Notes under the pieces: generated by a model | What the model was told of the DNA's origin: nothing | Database searches by the model: none | The model's input: only the letters and a program-made list of their open reading frames with translations | Assembly (NCBI RefSeq): GCF_963675165.1 | Contig: NC_087377.1 | Location: forward strand, 6,341,122-6,405,121 | DNA from: Halichondria panicea | Taxonomy: Eukaryota > Porifera > Demospongiae > Suberitida > Halichondriidae | Direction: 5' to 3' | DNA: 64,000 nt | Shown here: positions 26,201-35,900 of the stretch, piece after piece | Numbering within the stretch: the stretch's first letter is position 1 | Layout: the number at the start of each line of letters is the position of its first letter | Translations under genes and position numbers: made by a program

Positions 26201-28674
26201 CCAGTGATAGTGGAGTCAATGTTGGCGGTTGAGTGGGTGGAGCTGTGTGGGAATTAACGAGTTGATATCAAACGACTATAATAAAATACCCAAAGAAACT
26301 CACTTCCAATGTCAGCAGTGATTGTGGATCGGACACTTGCTCCATCAGCTGAATCGGTCGCACCGATCACGATGGTCTGCAGTCCCGAGAGTCCAACAAT
26401 AGACACACAGAACGGGAATTGTCCACCTGGAAAAAAACCATGTGTGAGTTGAAACGTGGAGCGCATGGGTATGACAAATCGAAATAACTCACATCCGTCA
26501 GTGACAGATAGTGCATTGAGACTACATTCAAAGTCCAAATTGGCGAGATTTCTGCTTGATGTACAGGTCACACATATTTCCTGAGTCTCAGGATTGAACT
26601 CAGTGGTACATTCCAGTGATAGTGGAGTGACACCTGTACATGTATGTGTTTGACCACGAGAACAATCATTAGATGACATACATGTATAACACAACATCTG
26701 AAAGGAGAACCAGGACTGTGTTTTTGTGGTTTGTGTGACCTAAGAGACTGAGACCATCAACAACATCTGCTGAATTTTGTTTAGCCTACACAACTGGCAC
26801 CACAGACATAAATCTCCAGTGGGACAGGATTGTTGTGGGCAGTTGCTAAGCAACACAAATATGAGGCCATCTGTTGAGTACTCAAAGACCAACATTGGGG
26901 TCTAGCCACTTCCTGTGGCAAAGCTGTACCCTGCTGCTTATACATTCCAACTAGCCTCAGTCCCAGCCAATAAAGAACAGAAGGGAGAAAAATACATTCT
27001 GAGTAAACTAACTAGTTTACGGTATGATTTTACCGATGTAGAACGAATTCCCCAGATTCTGGACAACAAATAAGCACATACAAAACTCACTATGTCATTG
27101 AGTTCCATAATTATAATTATGGGATGTTGGTTAGCTCAAAACAATACCAGTCCCATTCTTTTACAGAGTAAATACCCACACATAATTATAGTTATGCCTG
27201 GTGTGCGCATGCGCAAGAGAGGTATATGCGGTAGTGTACGTGTTCGTGTATGTGTTTGTGTAGACTGCTACAGCTACCCAAGGACAATGAATATACATCT
27301 AGTTTTTTATGGATTTGCTTCGTTCTCGAGTAAATGTTATGCCTAGCTTTGCTTACTTGGAATGCCATTGCAACCTTTTCAATAGTGTGTAGCAAAACTT
27401 GTCTGCTACTCTACTTAGTAGTTAGCTCTGAACTAGAACGCTACATATTGATAGCTGCAAGGGTCTACTGATGTAGCAGTAGACTTTGATTTCCATGTCG
27501 ATCATTTCCCACTCTTTGAGTTTCCTTGTGATAATGCTTGTATACAGAAAAAAATGTTCACCATGTGAATTAGCAATAGCTAGTAACTTCATGTTATGTA
27601 CTTTGACACATCCACTGAGGCATCGATCAGCACCCACAGTGCTTTCATTTAGACATCGGATATCAGTAGTATAAGACTGTACGTATCATGGAATTAATTG
27701 TAAGCAATTAATTTCAGAAATGAGGTGGCCCAACAGTTTCCGTCGCACTAACGTGCGCACCATAATTATTCTTTCCCCAAAACTATAAATCCTAGATGAA
27801 ACCCTGCCAACATTCAATCTTCCCCAGGCCTGCTAGTGTCTATTAGAGAGAAATTGGTGACACAGCTAACCCTGAACACACTTACCTGTGATGGTGAATG
27901 TATTCACTGGTGCATCAATACCAGTAGTGATGTGTGTACACCTGATTTCAAATGTGTGTGGACCAACTCCAACCGTTGACCTATCAATATCAATGCCATC
28001 ATAAGGGTTACCTGAAGGAGTTAAAAAAATAATAGTATATACATGTAGGTCATCTGTATGCAACTATTCAGGAGGATTTCTACATAAATTCTGTTTTGTT
28101 GTACACTGAAACACTTACATGGCTCAAATGGATTGTTATCCAGGAGACAAGTGCAGGTGCCTTCAGTTGTATTGAAATTGGAAGCACACGTAATGCTCAA
28201 CTGAGTGTTCTCAGTAGATGTAGTACAGACAAGCGTGGGATTGTCTGAGAGGTTTGAGAATATGAGATAGGTACTGTCCTGTAGATCACACACACCATTA
28301 TCAACTTACTTGGAAACCGGATGGTTGCTTGCGGAATTTGTGAGGAATCACTGATAGGAGCATTAACAGTAAACTCATGGTTCCCAATTGACAAACCAAC
28401 AAGTGAAATTGTTTGGGGAATAGTACCTATAGGAGATTGAAAACACAAGTGACTCTTGCACAAACTATCAATAGACAAAATATCCATGCATGGAGTAAGT
28501 GAGAACAAGTAACATTAGTCTAAATGCACTCCTACGCACATCTTTCCGATATCTGTTGATCAAGTTGACATGTATAGCCAGTGGTAGTGCAGCCCACTAA
28601 GGTGCAGTTCACTTCAAGCTCTTGGTTATTGGAATCTGCTACAAAAGCTCCCTCACAACTCAGAGTGCACTGGG
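12303..28674 (-). CDS. Giant modular secreted protein with 27 tandem two-exon modules
   Basis: Transcription runs from high to low coordinates. N-terminal module exons: 28540-28674, 28310-28426, 28119-28244, 27886-28011. Array: 27 exon pairs from 26493-26633/26304-26426 to 15825-15986/15638-15760. Then come Pro/Thr linker exons (about 15543-15581 and 15137-15183), Calx-beta-like exons 14694-14912 and 14427-14624, and module exons 14148-14270, 13150-13269, 12918-13049 and 12562-12828. The terminal exon 12303-12418 ends in TAG. Exon junctions are phase 1 and in frame with GT-AG. The array alone encodes about 2,565 residues. No membrane helix is seen, so a secreted or matrix protein is inferred. 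The N-terminus is either in the Reeler exons upstream or not found. Confidence 0.75.
13321..13375. repeat. Hairpin-forming inverted repeat in an intron
   Basis: Two arms around a 6-base centre (CTATTAACGTAATCACTAC / GTAGTGATTACGTAATAG) pair with one bulged base, and the outer TGATG/CATCA also pair. It lies in the intron between exons 14148-14270 and 13150-13269. No ORF is visible. Confidence 0.8.
14427..14912 (-). other. Calx-beta-like domain over two exons
   Basis: Exons 14694-14912 and 14427-14624 encode a domain of about 139 residues. The first has VLETRESEQ...YLEVSVNG and RYLTYEEFQEA. The second has an acidic TEGFVAYLEIDD strand, a DPRDLERI turn and a final LVTIEDDG, the place where Calx-beta repeats carry their Ca-binding acidic end. 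The paralogous pair is at 35417-35617 and 35706-35927. The family call rests on the final strand and general layout. Confidence 0.5.
15023..15051. mobile_element. MITE end fragment
   Basis: The reverse complement of this segment reads CTGTATAGCGGGTAATTTTC, the same terminal sequence as the elements at 2194 and 11990. It lies between linker and Calx-beta-like exons. The partner end was not found. Confidence 0.5.
15137..15581 (-). other. Pro/Thr-rich linker exons
   Basis: Two short phase 1-1 exons, about 15543-15581 (TPATSPPPTTPPPG) and 15137-15183 (EPLTPPPTTTTPPPG), join the module array to the Calx-beta-like region. They read as an extended mucin-like hinge that could be O-glycosylated. Between them lie introns with a short inverted repeat (15477-15509, CAGCAAGGGCT arms). 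Confidence 0.7.
17228..20511 (-). repeat. 1642-bp higher-order repeat (four modules), two adjacent full copies
   Basis: Blocks 17228-18869 and 18870-20511 contain the same order of four module subtypes. The subtypes are defined by the intron after the ACCTGG/ACCTGT boundary and by VNCTSSR versus VTCTSSR. The preceding 15586-17227 block has the same order with one substituted subtype. Differences between copies are scattered single bases. Confidence 0.85.
20512..25431 (-). repeat. 2460-bp higher-order repeat (six modules), two adjacent copies
   Basis: Blocks 20512-22971 and 22972-25431 match module by module with a constant 2460-bp offset. They share rare private variants such as GAAACACAG in exon B (22713 and 25173) and GTGGATGGAG at the exon A acceptor side (22951 and 25411). 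This is a very recent duplication of six modules. Confidence 0.9.
26634..27885. other. Large intron before the module array
   Basis: No exon is supported here. The intron contains, at about 27250-27470, an inverted copy of a dispersed repeat also seen at 29330-29590. It also has a palindromic TGCGCATGCGCA at 27204-27215, which matches the NRF-1 consensus. Any promoter function is speculative. Confidence 0.55.
27886..28674 (-). other. Two diverged N-terminal split-Cys modules
   Basis: Module 1 consists of exons 28540-28674 (GYTCQLDQQISERC) and 28310-28426 (LVGLSIGNHEFTVNAP). Module 2 consists of 28119-28244 (CTCLLDNNPFEPC) and 27886-28011 (VGVGPHTFEIRC). In both, the Cys codon is split T|GT by the intron, as in the tandem array. 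They are too diverged at DNA level to be recent array copies. Module 2 joins in frame to the first array exon. Confidence 0.75.
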
Positions 28675-29568
28675 CTAAAAGTAAATAGAAAAAGGTTAGC
28701 TGCACTCCTATCTACCACAGCTAATTCCTTTATTAAAAAAGGGGAAACGAACAACGGGAAAATTTTGTGATTTTATTTTACCTAAGATTTACCCAGATCA
28801 CCAAAAATAATGACCAAATGGTTGGTTCGCCAAATTGTCCTGTTATACAGTATAATTATCACAAGAGAATAACTTATTGCAATTTGGTAGGAAAGAGCAT
28901 TCTATTGGACTGCTTTCTTCAGTGAAATTATTTCCCTCACACGTGAGAGACTTATAGAGCTACATACCAACTAAATCTGTTGGATTGCACAGCTACATGC
29001 ATGCATCCAGACCTGCAACTTGCTGGAATAATTGTGTTCAGTGTCCACCACACCACAATCACTTTACCAGAGACTGTATGCATGCAACCCACGGGATAGC
29101 CAGTGGCGTAGCCAAGATTTTTGGAAGGGCATGCAGGGCTCAAATCGGTTGAGCAAGACCAGATGCTGAATTTTACCTTAAAAAAATGTAATCACTTCTC
29201 CTCAGCAGTCAACATGTGCATTAGATCATGATTGTTGCTAAAAGGATGCCAAAAGTACAAAGTCTAAAATTAATGGCTGCTGCATTAGTCTGTAGAGCCT
29301 TGCAGCTCTCTTCTCATTCTTGCAGCTACAAATATAGCTAGCGTTCTAGTGCAGAGCTAACTACTAAGTAGAGTAGTAACACTCCATGGACAAGTAATTT
29401 TGTTACGCACTCTTCTGAAAAGGCTGCAATGGCATTCCAAGTAAGCTAAACGCAAAACTAGGCATAACTCGAGAAGAAGAATTATTTTGCAAATCCACGA
29501 ATTAAGGTTACTAGAATGCTATAGAAACTCTTACCTGGAGTTCATTGATCCTTGAGCAGCTGTAGCAG

Positions 29569-29627
<59 letters not shown>

Positions 29628-29735
29628 CCATATACATGTACCTCGCTTGCACATGCGCACCGAGGCATATTGTTTCCCTATATATTCCTATGACAAATTA
29701 TGTTTTACAGCATACACAACCCTTAACCACAATGG
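28675..29735. other. Repeat-rich gap between array gene and Reeler exons
   Basis: No exon is supported. It holds a GTGGCGTAGCCAAGAT-type transposon-like word at 29103, a dispersed repeat at about 29160-29590 that runs into a CA microsatellite, and a possible partial MITE (28745-28858). If the Reeler exons and the array form one gene, this is intron and should hide one exon of phase 0 to 1, which I could not find. Confidence 0.5.
29330..29625. repeat. Dispersed repeat with CA tail
   Basis: A segment with CTAACTACTAAGTAGAGTAG, GGCATTCCAAGTAAGC and AACTCGAGAA ends in GAGCAGCTGTAGCAGTCTA and then a perfect CA run (29572-29625). An inverted copy with the same words lies at about 27250-27470. A third, more diverged copy ending in CA repeats is at about 34490-34718. 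The fixed association with CA repeats suggests a retroposon-like tail. Confidence 0.65.
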
Positions 29736-30889
29736 TCAGACACAAAAGAATCTGGCTATTGTGGATACTGCTGACACTTGACAGATGGTTGTAGTCTGAA
29801 CCTACTATAAACATTGGTCAAATTAACACATGCAGTCCACTACAGAAGCCCTATGAGAAAATTAACAATAGCTATGGAATGTGCTGACAAAGTTTGTGGG
29901 CATATATCGATGTGATGCCAGAAAAGAAAAATCAAAGCATGCTTTACTACCACCGTATACCATAATTATTTTGTATTATTTTGGCAGCACTGCAATACAA
30001 TACAATCTCTACTACTTACTTGACGTCCCACAGAAGGCTGGATCTGGTTGCTGCACAGTCATTAAAACAGAATATGTAAAGTAAAATAAGCAAACCATAA
30101 CACCAAAATACCAAAACTGACCAGTTCAAGTCCTTTTAGTTGACTATGAAAATTTGTAAAAGTTCGTGTGATTGAGAACCTGCATTGAAGTTATTAATGG
30201 ACCAGAATATTGTGCGATAAAGCACATACCAGAAAGTGCAACTTTTTAGATCTGCAGTAGATGGAGGAACCCAGTCAAAGCACACTCTTGTTTTATCATC
30301 ACGATTGGTGTGGGTAACTCCCTAGAAACAGCAATATAGGATAATACTACAATTACCAAGACAATAATTACTAGCTTACCTGAACCGGACAGGGCCACTC
30401 CTGAACATCTCGATTTGCGTCAGTGGGAAAGTTAATAAACTCTCCACACTGAAAGTCCGAGTTGGTATCAGACGTAACCAACTCCGGAGTAGAAATACGA
30501 GACTGCACCGCAAACCCTCTAAATTGGTTGCCTGGACTTGCTTCAACACAAACTAGATATTAAAGTGGTACAAAAATTAATAATCTCTAGTAGCTGAGAG
30601 ATATGATCAATAATTCAGTTGATCTAGACTTATGATGCTTACGTCTATACACAGATCCACATCGGAAGGTAGAGGGCTGTCTAGCTTGCATTTCATTTCC
30701 ATCTATGGAGTCCACAACCACAGAGAAAGGGCAGTCATTTGCTGCACATACTGTAGGATCGAATGGACTATGGACCTGTGTGAGGTCATGGCACACATTG
30801 AGAAAAGTGGGAGCACCAGTCCCTAAACTTGAAACAGTGCTACAGTAGCTCAGCAGAGCAACAGTAATGAAGAACAACGCTGCCTCCAT
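29736..30889 (-). CDS. Signal peptide plus Reeler domain protein (separate gene or N-terminus of the array gene)
   Basis: The ATG at 30889-30887 opens a hydrophobic signal peptide (MEAALFFITVALLSYCSTVS). Exons are 30643-30889, 30380-30552, 30230-30321 and 30020-30050, with phases 1, 0, 2 and 0. The Reeler domain shows NQFRGFAVQSR (the F-x-G-F-x-x-Q-A/S-R motif), a Cys pair, then GVTHTNRDDKTRVCFDW, the H-x-N...K...F-x-W motif of Reeler folds. Reeler domains occur in reelin, spondins and small secreted immune proteins. A possible last exon, 29736-29795, stays in phase and ends in TGA. That would make a stand-alone protein of about 200 residues. Alternatively, splicing continues to 28674. Confidence 0.75.
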
Positions 30890-31704
30890 TATTGCATGCT
30901 TAATACAGTGGTGGCAATAGTGATTTTGAGGTACTTTTATGCAACACAAACTGACACATGCGCAGTAGACTGATCATTAATAATTACAACTAATACAAGC
31001 AGTGGTGATGATTATTACCTGTATCCACTGAGTGATGGACGCCGTGCGCCATCCCCATCATAATAGAGTATGCCATCATCCGGTTACTTCCGCATTAGCA
31101 GGTAATTTTCGTGAGTTCTTTCAACAGTGGCGATTTTGGTGAGTAAAAAAATTCGTTTGCTGCATATGTACATGTAGAGTCTCTTGCCCATTCCGGATCC
31201 GGTACGCCTAGGTTTTTCGTGGTGTTCCATTGGGAGGGGTCAGCTGCCATGAAATATTTCCCCCGATTTCCCCCACAAGTAGGGTTAATGGGTGCATGGG
31301 GTCTTGATTATACGTGCAGCTTTATTTTATAATTTAGAGGCAAACACTTGCAAGTTCTGCAAGCAAGTTATTATATACACTGTCTGCGCATGCATCAATT
31401 GCCCCTACTGTATAATTATACACCATAAATTAATAGCTTCTTCAACACAGCCTCAGACATTGACAGCTAACGGCTCCATGTGCCACAATGGAGAATAGTG
31501 TATTGTTCCAATTTAAAGTGTCGATTATCTACTTGGCAATAGAGTATGATTATTAAATTATATATAGTTATAGCGAAAACTGACAAAATTATGTACATGC
31601 ATAAACAGGGTCCAAGTTACACCATTCTCAGGGTATCATACAGGGGAAAGGGGGGATATCCCCCTCTGGCTCCAATCCCCCCCCCCTAAGATTTGCATTC
31701 AGGT

Positions 31705-31883
31705 ACAGTGGAACCCCTCTATAATGGACACCTTTGGGGAACAATGTTTTGGCCTTTATACAGAGGTGGTCTTTGTTGAGAGGTTGTTTTGTACACAACT
31801 GTTCATTTGGGACCGGGGTGCCTGGCTGTTATATAGCAACTGGCCTTTATTCGGAGGTGGTTGTTAACAGGGGTTCCACTGTA
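31705..31883. mobile_element. MITE with ACAGTGGAACCCCT terminal inverted repeats
   Basis: The left end TACAGTGGAACCCCT and right end AGGGGTTCCACTGTA are perfect inverted repeats flanked by TA, consistent with a TA target-site duplication of the Tc1/mariner type. The inner sequence has repeated GGCCTTTAT...GAGGTGGT words. Its 179-bp length and lack of an ORF make it non-autonomous. Confidence 0.85.
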
Positions 31884-32571
31884 ATTAGTAGTATGACTGA
31901 GTGTCCATATAGCTGGCAATGTTAAGGGTATTGAAATAACAGTAGACCTTTTTTAAGCAACATTAATCTTCTGGTTACTTTTCAAAAGCATACCTTATTT
32001 CCTCCCTCTATACTTTGAAATCCTGTATGACACCCTAGCTGATTCTCCATCGAGTTTCATTGGCATAATTATGGAGCTGTTCTCTGAGCTAGCTAGGCTG
32101 TGCTGAATAATTATTATGGTTTATAGTGTAACCATGCATAGCAACTTGCAAGACTATAGTGCTGAGCATATTTACTGATAACGTATTACTAGAATATTTT
32201 GCCGAGCATTAAACGCGAACTTTGCGAGGGTTAATTGAACAATAAAATCGCAACACCTAAATTAGTACTGGTAAATACACACGATCCTTGCCAAAACGCA
32301 ATAGTTTAGATCGCAAAGGGTAAATTTGTCTGCTGATTTGGCCCATTTGCAACTAAGGTTTTTCACCCGCAACATATGCTAGTAATATACGGTACAGTAT
32401 ATTCCGGCTCTCTGAAGTATACGCGCATACGGCCACATCGATACCGGCCATTGGTTTGGCACGGATTGAAATGCTCCCCTTCAGACAGTTTCTGAATTCT
32501 GTTATTTATAGGTAGTATTACCAGCATAATTCTTATCCAAAAAATGCGCGCCGTTATTCGAACATGCGGTT

Positions 32572-32624
32572 GTCAAGGCAGTAATTGCACGTCGTTATTA
32601 ACGATGTGCAATTACTGCCTTGAC
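32572..32624. repeat. 53-bp near-perfect palindrome
   Basis: GTCAAGGCAGTAATTGCAC at the left pairs exactly with the right arm, and the centre (GTCGTTATTAACGAT) is almost self-complementary. The segment GACGTGCAATTACTG follows at once as a third partial copy. No gene overlaps it. Confidence 0.9.
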
Positions 32625-32835
32625 GACGTGCAATTACTGATACGCGATTAATCACTGTACGAATCACAGTGAATAATAGGACAACATGCGATTATATAAT
32701 CTATACCAACCCCTGACATGTACACCCAATGGGGGTACGAAAGTTACATAATATACTTATGTCTCTGAGTCAAAGTCACAAATTATAAGGCTAAGGGAAA
32801 AAAATAATTATTATGTGTTGCTACTCAGCATAATT

Positions 32836-32841
32836 TTTATT
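32836..32841 (-). terminator. Candidate polyadenylation signal AATAAA
   Basis: The canonical hexamer lies on the minus strand about 75 bases beyond the TGA of the giant Ig gene, a normal distance for cleavage and polyadenylation. It is supported by position and sequence only. Confidence 0.5.
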
Positions 32842-32915
32842 GTCTCCTTTGCTACAATTATAACAGCATAGTCATTCTAACTATAATTAGTACCGGTATT
32901 AAATTAAAGGGTTAC

Positions 32916-35900
32916 TCAGATGATCGTAAATTGCATAGTGTTCGCTCTGTATTGACGTTCACAGCCCAAAGGTATCACCTTGAAGTGGTGCCGTCCCTGG
33001 GTTAGGCCTTGGATGGTGTATGGACTCGCACCTGAGGGTTCAAAATAATTATATAAAGTTGCTTACTCGTTATATAACTATCGATCTGCACTTACAGTTG
33101 TAAATTATTTCTGAGTGATCCAGAACACATTTATAGCCAGTGACCACTCCAGTGCTGTAGAATTCCACTGTGGCATTGTTACCATTGATAGTCAGGGCAC
33201 GATTCTGACTTCCAGTCACACAGAAGACATTATCACCATGCACCCATATCCTGTTTCGAACAATTGTACGGCCATCTAGTGGTCTTGCAGGGTCTCTAGC
33301 AATCACACGGAGTGTGTAGTCACCATGAGGAATACCTGACCTCTCAAAGACCCCAGAGGAACCTGAAGAATAAAAACGTCGGGTTTATACATGATACAAC
33401 TAGACCCTGCGCATTACGTGGCACTAATTATAGCCTACTTTGTGGCCAAATCAAAAAATATGTTTACACTACAGATGTGAGGATATAGGATATTTTAACT
33501 TCACAAAATTGGCTTGTGTGGGGCTTCAGTCACATTACAAGCAGTGGGAAATCCTGCAGAGTTTGCAATGCGATCAATGTAAAAAGAAGTATAGAAGCTG
33601 CTTTTAGCTAACTTATGTTCGTTCTAGAATGAACTACATGGGCTAACTACATAAGTAGAACAGGTGAATAACTGTAAATGGCTAAAAACAATTCTAACAC
33701 TCTGAGCAAATTAAGGGGGGGTTCCTTTGCTCCCTTGGATTCCCCCTGGATCTGCCACTCATAACTATGGGCTCAAGCTGTACAGCAATACACGCCTTGC
33801 CCTCGAACTCACAAGCTGTACAGCCCTCGTGCATGAACGAGTGCTGCAAGCTGCCTCTTGCCATGTTTTTCCTTCGCTCAAAAACAGTGTACGTTATAGT
33901 TATAGTTTGCTTTGTCTCTGTAGGGGGTTTCGAGGATACAAACTTTTTCGCGGAATGACCGTTAAAAAGGTTTTCACGGATTTAATTTTCGCAGAATAGC
34001 AGCCTTTCTGCAGCATGCATGCATGCGATATTAAATTTGTGAGGTATAAAATTAATGTTCGCGGTACATGCTTGATCAGCGAAAACCGCGAACATTTATA
34101 CCCTCGAAATATACACGCTATACGATATAATTATAATGTTACGTTATTATTGTTGATTGCAATATTGTTGACAATGAATGAAATGAATTCCAATAGGAGA
34201 GGAGCTTAATGGAAACAGAAGTCTATCTGATGGCTTGATCTTCAAGGATAGAAGCAACTGCTGTTATTGTATTTAAGTATTTTGCATTTCCTGTCAATCA
34301 ATAATTATTAACAAAGGGGTTTAAGTATAATTATTAGAGAAATAGTTGTGTATCTACAGTAGCATTTAGTGTTTCGTGGCTTACCAGGACCTCCGAAGGA
34401 TGACACATCCACGTGGATGCGCAGAAAAAGGGGTGTATCCGCAATATGTTAAAGTTCGCAATGGCTGCTGCAACTCGGGCAGTACGTACAAGCTTTGCAG
34501 CTCTTTTATGACTCTTGTATCTAACCACAAGCTAGCGCAGATGATGCTACGAAAGATTCTGAAGAGACTGCAACAGCCTTCGTTGTAAGTAAAATTAGCC
34601 ATAACTTAACAGGGTTTAGTTTGCAAATCCAAGAGAATCTGGCCTATAGAAGCTGTTAGTTTTCGTCACGTTGCAACTGTTGAGCAGTTATGGCTGGAAT
34701 ACACACACACACACACAGTCAGTTAGTCAGCTTTACTGTATCGCTCGTGCGGCTATGCCTCGAGGCATAGTAATATCTGAATGTTAACTCACAATCCTCC
34801 TTGTAGATATCAAGGTGAGTCAAGTGGCATTCGAATGTGACATTTGGTCTGTTTGCTTGGAATCGGGCAAGGAGTCTGTCAACGTTCACAACAGGGGTGT
34901 CACCATGGAAATACACTTCCAATTCTAGGGAGAAAAAAAAGAATCATAGACTAATTAATGTATAGGGATGATTATGGCGATTGATGGTGGCAGACCCTAT
35001 AATTACATCTGTTCCAGTTTCGCACTTTCAATATAATCTAGATCGACATACATACGTTGTACTGTAAATGACGTTCCTCCAATGTTTTCCTGTCGTCCTT
35101 GCACAACTCTAAAAATTATGACATCATGCCTTCCGGTAGGTACTTCTGACGTGGGAATTGTATATGGGAACGTGCCTGTTGAAGGCCGGGAAACAACAAA
35201 TGAGTGGAATTCAAAAGCTAAAAACAATTTTACTCACAAGGTTCAGCGGGTAAAAAGTCCAAAGAACAGAATATATCTCCATTGTCAGGCTGACCATCGA
35301 TACCTTTACACGACACTATTGCAGCGTTTTCAGTCACACGACTGCTACACTCAATTGAATCTAATTATTATGGTGATTTGAAAATAAGAGTATCATATAC
35401 ATTAGTACATACTAACCATTATCCTCAATTGTTACTAGAATGATGTCATTCAGAAATTGAATCCTATTGTAGTCACGGGGATCGATCAACTGTCGCTCTA
35501 GGTCGAGTAAGGCTATGAATCCTTCTGTCAGTTCTGCACTAGAATCGTCAATGATAGCGGGTGCAAAGTGGCCAGGAATAATGCCTGATTGCGATACAGT
35601 TGCATTGAAGTCATCAGCTGCAAGAGAAGCAATTATTTAAATTGCAATCAATATAATTATAGATTGTATATCTACTGGGGATAAGCACACAGATAAAAAT
35701 CTTACCACTTGCTGCACGGGGTCTTGCGGGGAAGATCTTGTCTAGGTTCCGGTTACGAGACTGAGCCTCAAACTCGTCATACGTAAGATATGTTATTCTG
35801 TAAGGCAGTGGCCTAAAGCTTGGTCCTTGAACATTAACCACTGCACCCTGAGGTGAATCATCAGTTTCTTGTATATTAAGCACTCGTGTGCCAGTCTGTC

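Larger units (their letters stand above)
15638..26633 (-). repeat. Tandem array of 27 two-exon modules (about 410-bp period)
   Basis: The period alternates among 408, 410 and 412 bp. Each unit holds exon A (162 bp; ECTTEFN, CTSSRNLA, LDFECSLN, ending TDGC) and exon B (123 bp; GQFPFCVSIVGLSG, LQTIVIGATDSADG, STITADIG). Their introns are about 60-67 bp. The N-terminal-most exon A (26493-26633) lacks the PPTQPPTL lead. Units differ at few positions, mostly in introns, and fall into intron types that repeat in higher-order blocks. All exons are open and all splice sites are intact, so the copies look functional. Confidence 0.95.
30890..32915. other. Intergenic region, element-rich
   Basis: No gene is supported. 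It contains the presumed promoter of the Reeler gene (a TGCGCA word at 30958, no clear TATA box), a MITE end near 31093, a TA-flanked MITE (31705-31883), a palindrome at 32572-32624, and a C-rich/G-rich stretch around 31640-31690. It separates two genes on the same strand. Confidence 0.6.

Noticed and set aside
15638-26633. Regular 410-bp repeats considered as CRISPR or non-coding satellite
   Set aside because: Units are far too long for CRISPR, have no unique spacers, and encode conserved frames with intact splice sites.
27204-27215. TGCGCATGCGCA palindrome as an internal promoter
   Set aside because: A single NRF-1-like site without other promoter features or a following start exon is not enough.
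28952-29143. Minus-strand open frame in the gap before the Reeler exons as the missing bridging exon
   Set aside because: It overlaps transposon-like sequence (GTGGCGTAGCCAAG word) and does not give the required 0-to-1 phase with good splice sites.
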